Assembly: GCA_001466705.2 (NCBI GenBank)
Contig: LATX02000078.1
Coordinates: 1,116,001-1,180,000, forward strand
DNA: 64,000 nt
Direction of reading: 5' to 3'
Source of the DNA: Moniliophthora roreri
Lineage: Eukaryota; Basidiomycota; Agaricomycetes; Agaricales; Marasmiaceae
Position numbers and translations under genes: made by a program. How positions within the stretch are numbered: the stretch's first letter is position 1; every line of letters begins with the position of its first letter. This document shows, in pieces, positions 55,932 through 64,000 of this stretch. The notes under the pieces were generated by a model, which saw nothing but the letters and a program-made list of their open reading frames with translations, was not told where the DNA came from and made no database searches.

Positions 55932-56874
55932 ATGACTATCGCTGCTTCTAAAAACTGGTCCGTAAACTTTCTTGGCTCACACGAGGAATCCCACAAGCAA
56001 GTTCTCGTCATTCTCAATCAGCCCTTCTCCTTTCACCTTCTCAAACGTCTCTGGGACTCGACTCACTGGCATTGCTGTGCAGATGGAGGTGCCAATCGCC
56101 TCTTCGAGGTGACTGCAGGGAAAAAGACGTAGGTCAACAGCTATCTTTCTTCTATTTCACTTTCCTTTTCCCCAGATTTATCCCAGACTTGATCAAGGGC
56201 GACCTGGACTCGTTGAGGTACGATGTCCAGCAACACTATTCTGCGCTGGGAGTGCCGGTTATCAAGGACCCGGACCAAGACTCCACAGACCTCATGAAAT
56301 GTATTGCTTCCCTGCAGGAGAAAGAGAAGCAGGATGGTCAACAAGTATGCTGAACACCCCAACCCGAGCACTGATGCTGATATTCATTAGTACGACATCA
56401 TTATATTGGGTGGATTGGCCGGTCGCCTTGACCAGACTGTTCACCTCTTGTCGTTCCTGCACAAACTACGCAAATCCAGAGAGGGGGTTTTCGCTGTTAC
56501 TGATGATAACCTTGGTTGGGTACTTGATAGTGTATGTTTCTAGTTGGTCTTTCAAGACTCATTATAACCACACCGTATAGGGCGAACATTCCGTAGCGAT
56601 AGACCACCAAGCGTTAGGGCCGACATGCGGTTTGCTGCCAGTCGGAATTGACTCGACCATACTGTCAACATCCGGCTTGAAGTGGAATCTAAGTGAGATC
56701 CTCAAAGCTTATTATGTTTCCTCGTGTTACTCAATGCGATATTTACCAGCCGATCATCCTTCATCCTTCGACGGATTGATGTCGACTTCGAACCATCTGG
56801 TGCCCGGTCAAGATGTATGGATAAAGACGTCCAGACCAATCTGGTGGACGGTAGAACTCAGACCATGTACGTGA
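55932..56874 (+). CDS. thiamin pyrophosphokinase
   Basis: Five exons join in frame to 247 residues: 55932-56128, 56176-56344, 56391-56531, 56581-56692 and 56750-56874. Motifs: VLVILNQPF, WHCCADGGANRLFE, PDLIKGDLDSLR (metal and diphosphate site), DQDSTDLMKCI, IILGGLAGRLDQTVHLLSFL, then the B1-binding domain (CGLLPVGIDST, GLKWNL, MSTSNHLV). The enzyme transfers diphosphate from ATP to thiamin to make thiamin diphosphate. The N-terminus was chosen at Met 55932 (MTIAASKNWSVNF) because the family starts close to it; an in-frame ATG at 55860 would add 24 basic residues and overlap the MOCS2A start codon by two bases. All diagnostic residues are present. Confidence 0.9.
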
Positions 56875-57020
56875 CGAAAGATACCAGTTCAAGGAGTTCG
56901 ATATCAAGTAGAGATATAGATTATACTAATTAGATTGCTGCTATTCAACTTACAACTAGCTATTGAGCCGAGGGTGTTTGTCTATGCAGTATAGTCTATT
57001 CTATTAACAACAATCTGTGT

Positions 57021-58310
57021 CTAAAATCTACGAGATGCTATACAGCCGGCATCAAACTGCACATCAGAATTGCTGAGGTGAAGACTAAGTATCGGATATT
57101 GGCCTCTGATAGGGAGAAAACTTGCCTTCATTCGATCGTACACCTCACTGGTATACTGTGAAGCCAAACTTGGCATAGACGCCCGAACGACATCCAACCT
57201 TTTACATCCAGGTAATCGATTCCTCACTTCTGTTTCGTACGTCCCGTTGTCATCCATAACCACAGTTGTTTTACAACTGCCACCCAAAGATGTAAGCAAA
57301 GAGTTCAAGGCAACCCAGTCGTCAGACTCGGCGAGTTCGTACGAACCAACGCGCAACAACACATTTTCAATTGTAGCCTTACTCTGCGACGCAGACAATA
57401 GGATTGCATGTACCGTTTTGAGGGTAGAAGATCCGTTACAGTTGAGGTAAATGCTTTTCAAGGAGCCGTGTTGGCTGAGGTCGAAATCGGCTGGAAGTGC
57501 AAGCGTCGGCATTGCGAGCAATGGGATATAAAGTAATCACCTACAGGGGTCTGTTTTCCATTGATAGAGGAACAGCATCAAGTCCTCGAGCCTGTTTCTA
57601 CATGCCTGCAGGTACTTCCTAAACGCCGGGACGCTGTTTTCCGTCACCCGGAAGACGCGCATCACCGATGGAACGGGGATATGCTCATGAGCTAGAAGCC
57701 AGTTCATGAGCGCTTCCGTTGCAAGAGACGGGAGGTCTAGTTTCAGCGCTCGAACGCTCTTGGGAAGGATGACCGCATTCGAATCAATATGTAAATCATG
57801 GCGGTGATGCCCGTAGAACAGTACTGTCTCCAGATCTGGAAACGAACATATAAACTGTACGTCGGCGGCCAGTGAACGACGGAATAACGTGGATTCGAAG
57901 AGAGCGAGGGATGTGATGGACCGAAAGGTGGTCGTAAACCGCTGCCGAACATCTGCGGATAGCTGTACACCGTGACAAAAGATCCTAAGGGTCCGGAGAG
58001 GGATGTATTCTGGTAAGGCGGAAACCAATGTTTTCAGCCAAGTATCCGGGGAGTCCGGGAGAAGATGTAATGATAGCTCCTGCAAAAACGGTATGATGGT
58101 GATAGTCAAGGATGGGTTGGTTGAGCAGAGCAGAGCAGGAAAATTCTTCGTCCGAAAATTGGAGAGTTCGACAACTGTAAACAGGTGGTACCTGCTGGCC
58201 CCATACCAGGCTCTGCATACCAAGCCGCAAGTTAAGAGGGTGATAATGTCAGAGTGACAGTGATCAATAACGTAGTCAATGCACTCTGGTGGAAGACTGA
58301 GGGAAGACAT
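57021..58310 (-). CDS. F-box protein, paralog 1
   Basis: Two exons: 58310-57545 and 57490-57021, joined by a GTAG...CCAG intron, 411 residues. The N-terminal F-box-like helix reads LPPECIDYVIDHCHSDIITL, then CGLVCRAWYGASRYHLF. An LRR-like tail of repeated beta and helix segments follows (LRTLRIFCHGV, FICSFPDLETVLFYG, SVRALKLDLPS, LNCNGSSTLKTVH). Such basidiomycete F-box families are large and variable; they recruit substrates to SCF ubiquitin ligases. It is in tandem with the paralog at 58822-60018, and both share the intron after the FLYQ segment. Substrate unknown. Confidence 0.83.
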
Positions 58311-58821
58311 GGTGGGGGACCAATATTATATTTTTTTCAGTACCTTTATAAGGTCAGTATGAGCTTATTCTGTCCCGAATATTCCACAGATTACAATTCA
58401 CTTGCCCGAATTACGTTCAAATACCTGCGGTCACTCTGATACAAGCGATTGACAGATTTGAGACCGAGGTAGTGCACGAGGAGTGTCTACTCCAGGGGGT
58501 AGCGTGTGCCGCGGATAGATTCAGTTAGTACTTCGCAAGTGGTCGGTGCGGACATTAACACTCACTACATTGCAGGGCCTAGATAGTATATCCATGCCTC
58601 AAGCTGGAGTGAGAAACATGAAGCGAAGGATCGAGACTTCTGCTATGCTCGTTACGTACAACGAGACTTGCACCAGCTTGAACGATGCCGATCAGGCGGA
58701 ATCCAAACACAGGATCAGCTATCCCGATTATATGAATATAATAATCAAGCATTTATACATCGATGCCAATGTGGTATCCTACTCGGAAGGTTAGAAACGC
58801 TGTAGGAGCGACAGTTGAATA
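58311..58821. other. spacer between the two F-box paralogs
   Basis: Promoter of paralog 1. An open stretch on the plus strand (58546-58794) has no recognisable similarity and is not called a gene. Confidence 0.5.
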
Positions 58822-60018
58822 TTAGGATAAACGATTTGTGAAGGGACTCACCCTCGCACAACTATAGACATCCTCCACGTAGGTCGAAGCCGCACTATGC
58901 ACGCCAGCATTGACAAAGTGCAATTGCCTTCGTCTGGCGCACATTGGCAGTCTCATCGCTAATTCCGATTCATATCTGCCATCCTCATCCATAACTAGCG
59001 TAACTTCGATGAAGTGCGCAGTATGCGCGCTGAAAACCTTGTCCAATGAAGCCCAGTCATATAACTCTGCTAGCTCAAATGAGGACACACGGAGGAGCAC
59101 ATTCTGCATCTGGCCAAGTCCAGTGGAGGTAGAAAGTATGTCGCGTAGAGTGCGGATGGAGGATGAGCCATTTGAGCTCAAATAGATGTTCTGCAAGGCT
59201 GCGTGTTGGCTCAAATCAAAGACGCCTGTGTAAGAGTCAGTCTGTGTAAAATGAAGTGTTAGGAGTCGCTCACCTGCATTACTGGGGCCTTGATAGAGAA
59301 ATAGCATAAGATCCTTTAACACATCTCTGCATTCGTGAAGATACACTTTCAGGTTGGGGACATTGTCGTCAGTCACCCGGAAGAGAAGCAGAGACGAAAC
59401 GGTAGGTACTCTGTTATGTAGGAGTAACCACCGCATTAGAGCCTCTGTTGCAGGGCTCGGGGTATTAAGTTTCAGTTCCTGAACCCTTTTCGGAAGGCAA
59501 ATCTGGTATGGGTCTATATCCATATCCTTGTAATGGTCACCAGAGATGTAGACCTTCTCGAGGTCTGGGAATGAACAGATCCAAGCAACATCTTGAGATA
59601 GCGACCGACGCAGGGAGGTAGTTTCTATCAAGGCCAGATAGGTGATGTTACGGAAGGTGTTCGTGAGTTTCTCCCTGGTAGTTTCCGATACTCGTATGCC
59701 GTGGCAGAAGATCCAGAGTGTGCGGAGGGGAACATAATCCGGTAACACAGCAAGGAAGTCGTCCCACCATTGCGTGTCTACCTCCAAGTGTAGCTCCAAT
59801 TCTCGGAAAAAGGGAGCGACTCTGACATATTCCGACGGTGAGGAAAGTAGCTTCTTTGCTGTTGTCGTTGAGATGTTGTAGGCGGAAAAGAGATGGTGTC
59901 TGCTCGCAGGGTACCAAGCTCTGCAAACTAACCCGCATGCCGCAATGGTTGAGACATCCGAATAACAGTGGTCGAGGATGTAGTCTATAATTTCCTGCGG
60001 TAAGATAGGGATGTGCAT
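58822..60018 (-). CDS. F-box protein, paralog 2
   Basis: ATG 60018 (MHIPILPQEIIDYILDHCYS, then CGLVCRAWYPASRHHLF, the F-box). Similarity to paralog 1 continues over the full length (LRTLWIFCHG, ICSFPDLEKVYISG, ATEALMRWLL, DLMLFLYQ, FDLSQHAALQNIYLSSNGSS, ASTYVEDVYS). The genomic frame is open all the way because the intron that interrupts paralog 1 here (59226-59273, 48 nt, GTGAGC...ACACAG with CTAAC branch) has no in-frame stop. Spliced length about 382 residues; unspliced 398. A tandem duplication with moderate divergence. Function as SCF substrate receptor is inferred from the domain only. Confidence 0.85.
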   Translation of the reverse strand: MHIPILPQEIIDYILDHCYSDVSTIAACGLVCRAWYPASRHHLFSAYNISTTTAKKLLSSPSEYVRVAPFFRELELHLEVDTQWWDDFLAVLPDYVPLRTLWIFCHGIRVSETTREKLTNTFRNITYLALIETTSLRRSLSQDVAWICSFPDLEKVYISGDHYKDMDIDPYQICLPKRVQELKLNTPSPATEALMRWLLLHNRVPTVSSLLLFRVTDDNVPNLKVYLHECRDVLKDLMLFLYQGPSNAGERLLTLHFTQTDSYTGVFDLSQHAALQNIYLSSNGSSSIRTLRDILSTSTGLGQMQNVLLRVSSFELAELYDWASLDKVFSAHTAHFIEVTLVMDEDGRYESELAMRLPMCARRRQLHFVNAGVHSAASTYVEDVYSCARVSPFTNRLS

Positions 60019-60607
60019 GTCTTCTTGGGCGAATCAAGGAGAAATTGGTAGCTCCTGCGCCCTAACGCTTTCTGTTAAATAGGAAGCGGAGAAAATCATG
60101 GTAGGCTTACTCGAAAACGTGTCCAGTTCTCCGTTGTTTGCTGTTACCTCGCGTCGATAGCAACAAGCGATCCAATGTCAACATTTTAGCCAGTCCTAGC
60201 CCCTCAATCGTTCGATTCTAAGGATTAAGGAGTGGCTAAAAGTGCACCCGGAAGTCGCCTGATATAGATTCGATATTCGCCGTTGCTGGGTCCAAGAATG
60301 GGATGCCATCGGTCATCATCACACATGCCACGGATTCTGTACCTGGATGACGCCGGGAGATGCGTGGGGAAGAGAACATGAGAGGTGTGGTGTGGTCAAG
60401 TTAGCGGCCAACAAGAGTTGCGTTACAGCTGGCGTCTACACTGGTACGTTTCGGTCGGAAGAATCTAGGTCGGTAAATACTAAGTATGTACACAGGATCC
60501 AGAGCCGTGCGATACAACAAACGGAAAAGAAAATGAATGTGCAAGTACAATACAACGTGAGTATCAAAAATATCTATCCATAGAAGGCAAATTGACGACA
60601 AAGGGAT
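60019..60607. other. intergenic, 3' UTR of CS-domain gene and promoter of F-box paralog 2
   Basis: About 590 bp without a supported coding sequence. Confidence 0.5.
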
Positions 60608-62394
60608 CTAGGATCCTTGATTCCTCCTCGACCACGAAGAGAAACTCAATACCCCAACAACTCCTACAACCACCAATGCAGTTCCGGCACCCACCAATGT
60701 GGGGATAAACATATACCACGTGTTGTCGATGTCCTCCTCGATTTTGGCGGACTGTTTCCCCAGCAAGACATTGGGTTCCTCTTTTCTTCGCCTCCGAACG
60801 GTATCCTTCGTTCTCGAGATAGCGTGACCCGAGTTCAGCTCGATACATGGCATCTCCAAATCATCCCCGACGTTCAGCTCTGCGGGTGGTGGCATAGCTG
60901 GGATATCAAGTTCCGGATGTAACACTCGTGCACGCTCGAAGAATCTCGAAGCAGCGACACGATCGCGTCTCCATGCTTGTGTGCCAGTATCAATCGGTTG
61001 AGATTGTAAAGGCATCCTAATCGAGGAAAGACTGAGGGTGGAATGCGAGGAAGAAACAAGAGAAGATGCAGACCCTTCCAGATACAGCATTCCTGCTTCC
61101 AAATAAAGCTGAGCAAGTCCTTTGGCGCCTCCCATACACTGCACATAATACGCCGTACTCCCACGAACCGGATTCTGCGCTTTGTGAGAATGAAGGTTGT
61201 AAGAGACGTGCATTGGAAGATAGTATGATACGAGCTTCATCGTCGCAGTGGGTGCTCTTGCAAAGTGCCAGGCTCGCCTAAATGAATATATATATATGTA
61301 AAGATCTTATGCAGGAGGAAGAAAGACGACGCACAAGAAGTATTCGAACGCCTCTTCCTTGTCTTGCCTAACATCAAGCAACTCCAAAGCTATATGTGTC
61401 AAACTTGTTGGATCACAGTTGTACTTGTGTTCAAGCTCGTGGCTAGCGTCAAATATCACCGAATTGTACACAAAGGGTGATATTGATATCGGTACGGGGC
61501 CGGACACGAGGTTTGGCCAGATAACAGGATTTTCCTTTACCAGGTGTAGCGTAAGAAGTCGTTCGGTATGGCTGCCATTTAATGAATCCAATGAAGAAAA
61601 GGAAGGTGCTCCCGGTGAGAGTGGTCGTGATGACGCGGCATTCGAGTGGGTCTTCTTTTGGAAGGTAAAACCGCGAAATTCATCTGCGGATGAGATGGAA
61701 GGAGAAGAAAGTGCGGGTGATGGTGAAGAGAGTTCGTCTACGTCAGAGGTATGCCCACTATCCAAAGAAGCAGCAAAGCTGCTCGAAATCTCGGGGTCAG
61801 AGACCAGGGCGTATGAAGATTGTGTGGATGTTGTCGAGGCGGTGGATGTAGTGCGTTCTCTGGCAGACAGTCGGGATGTGCGTGGCTCGAGAAGCCATAA
61901 AGAGTTTGCTATATCGACATTTCCATATAGTCGCCCCTACAAGACAATTAGCTCGGTGTAAATAACATGCTCGCTCACTGCGCACCTTGACTATTGGTGC
62001 CTGTCCTACAATACCAGCAATGATGTAGTTTCGTTCTATAGTCACCTGTGATCACAGGTCAAAAATAAGAACTCTGAACGAGTCAAATACTCACTGAAAT
62101 GTCCTCTTCGGTGGCATGGTATGGAACTTTGAGGAGAACTGTGGCCTGAGTTCACACATAAGCTGCTGCTCGACATCCATTCAATACTCAATTCACCTGG
62201 TCATGAGACTAATCCGAGTGAGCAAAGACCTTGGTCCCAAGGATGAAGTGTAAGTTGCATACCTGATGCCATGAGTAGGGTGAATACCGCCACTCGTACG
62301 ATGAATCTGTCGGCATTTAGATGATGAAGGAAAAGAGCAAAATAATTAGCTCAAGCGCATGGCAGAACACACGCGTTTGTGCCGGAGCCGGCAT
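60608..62394 (-). CDS. CS-domain (p23/NudC-like) tail-anchored membrane protein
   Basis: The minus-strand gene starts at ATG 62394 (MPAPAQT, exon 62394-62373) and splices to HSSYEWRYSPYSWHQ. After an intron it reads ATVLLKVPYHATEEDI, then VTIERNYIIAGIVGQAPIVKG and RLYGNVDIANSLWLLEPR, which together make a CS/HSP20-like beta sandwich. A Ser-rich linker follows, then a helical domain (LTHIALELLDVRQDKEEAFE, LVSYYLPMHVSYNLHSH, YYVQCMGGAKGLAQLYLEAG). At the very end is a single membrane helix (PTLVGAGTALVVVGVVGVL) and SSWSRRNQGS. The last helix implies tail anchoring to an internal membrane; CS domains often serve as Hsp90 co-chaperones. The combination is not a family I can name. Exon borders of the middle were read only roughly. 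Confidence 0.7.
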
Positions 62395-62491
62395 ACGTAC
62401 TCGCAACGTACTCAACTCTTGTTCAGTGACTCAAGCAACATAATGCGCAGCCTAGGCCATATGTATAGTGTTATACAGGCGAAATCATGCT

Positions 62492-63523
<1,032 letters not shown>

Positions 63524-63881
63524 CTCTGGATATGATTCTGCGACATGAGATATGCTTTTATAAGTGTTCCCGTCGCGTCACCAGTTCCCGGTTCACAGTC
63601 CGGACCGTGGACCGGTTGGCGAACAACCCCTGGGCGCCATCAAGACTCAACTTACCGCGTCAGCCCTCAGCAATATAAACCTCGTTAGACTGCAAGTCAA
63701 GTCAGTCTTTAAGCCAGTATATATCGATTGCAAAACTAGATTCCCGCCCGTAGTAATGAAAAGAGAAAACAACAACAGATGTTTGCATAGGGTATACATA
63801 TGTGAGCCGGTATAGATGTCGATATAGATGCACAAATAGTCAAGGATGAATGTGTAAACGAAAATGTAATAGAAAACACGA
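63524..63881. other. intergenic between the epimerase gene and the right-edge gene
   Basis: About 360 bp with the epimerase promoter and a probable 3' UTR of the gene that runs off the right edge. No gene called. Confidence 0.5.
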
Positions 63882-64000
63882 TTACGAGGAACCTTCGCGT
63901 TGATTATTCCGATTATTAGTGGTAATCTTCTTTATCCTATCCTTCTCTTCCTCCATATGCTGCTTCAACAGTCCGTCTAATCTTCTCCAGTCACCGCGTA
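63882..64000 (-). CDS. 3' end of a gene running off the right edge
   Basis: Stop TAA at 63882-63884 closes a minus-strand frame that is open to 64000. It encodes about 38 residues, including RGDWRRLDGLLKQHMEEE and KDRIKKITTNN, then NREGSS-like residues. The charged, helical composition suggests the tail of a longer protein. No family assigned. The frame was too short to be listed by length alone. Confidence 0.45.
   Translation of the reverse strand, partial: RGDWRRLDGLLKQHMEEEKDRIKKITTNNRNNQREGSS

Noticed and set aside
55870..56017. Upstream extension of the MOCS2A frame to 144 codons
   Set aside because: The added N-terminus has no family support and overlaps the first exon of thiamin pyrophosphokinase; the 92-residue form has the normal family length.
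58546..58794. 82-codon plus-strand ORF between the F-box paralogs
   Set aside because: No similarity, no promoter or splice context; likely chance.

Overview
The window looks like a chromosome segment of a mushroom-forming basidiomycete (Agaricomycete). The genes carry many short introns of about 45-65 nt, with GT(or GC)...AG borders and CTAAC/CTGAC-like branch sites. The gene set includes a PriB-like Zn2Cys6 regulator and a secreted protein of a type I associate with Agaricomycetes. The sequence is eukaryotic nuclear DNA, and five single-N scaffold joins are visible.

Positions 1 to about 23,460 form a nest of decayed LTR retrotransposons, mostly Ty3/gypsy with a gag (zinc knuckle), protease, RT, RNase H, integrase and C-terminal-domain order. 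One copy (C, 5273-12299) is almost complete on the minus strand and has an extra ORF between pol and its 3' LTR; copy B (3479-5272) carries the same extra ORF. Element D (plus strand) begins inside the 5' LTR of C. Element E (minus) meets D tail to tail. Element F (minus) has an LTR that was itself split by a solo LTR with a perfect 5-bp target duplication (ATAAG). Most reading frames are broken by in-frame stops that look like C-to-T or G-to-A changes (CGA to TGA, TGG to TGA). Three of the five Ns (2417, 15439, 20494) sit exactly between two identical copies of the same sequence (915, 1704 and 585 bp), so these duplications are very probably unmerged contig overlaps. Positions 17,358-20,285 and 22,769-23,460 are repeat-rich or degenerate DNA in which I recognise no gene.

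Positions 23,471 to 64,000 are gene-dense euchromatin. In order they hold: a secreted GH79 glycosidase (-); a BUGZ/ZNF207-type zinc-finger protein (+); a PriB-like Zn2Cys6 transcription factor (+); a cytochrome b5-acyl-CoA dehydrogenase fusion (-); alpha-methylacyl-CoA racemase (-); the GPI8 transamidase subunit (-); a single-pass membrane protein with three NPF motifs (-); a second cytochrome b5-acyl-CoA dehydrogenase (+); a Mim1/TOM13-family mitochondrial outer membrane protein (-); a small Cys-rich protein (+); an XLF/Nej1-like NHEJ factor (-); an FHA plus G-patch protein (+); a B-type cyclin (+); a secreted protein of unknown function (-); the MOCS2A molybdopterin synthase small subunit (-); thiamin pyrophosphokinase (+); two F-box paralogs (-); a CS-domain tail-anchored protein (-); a glucose-6-phosphate 1-epimerase-like protein (-); and the 3' end of one more gene (-) at the right edge.

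The clearest functional neighbourhood is 33.9-45.1 kb. There, two paralogous b5-acyl-CoA dehydrogenases flank an alpha-methylacyl-CoA racemase, which suggests branched-chain acyl-CoA oxidation. No prokaryotic features, CRISPR arrays or tRNA genes were seen. Exon borders given here were worked out by eye from splice signals, frame continuity and family knowledge; no transcript data were available.
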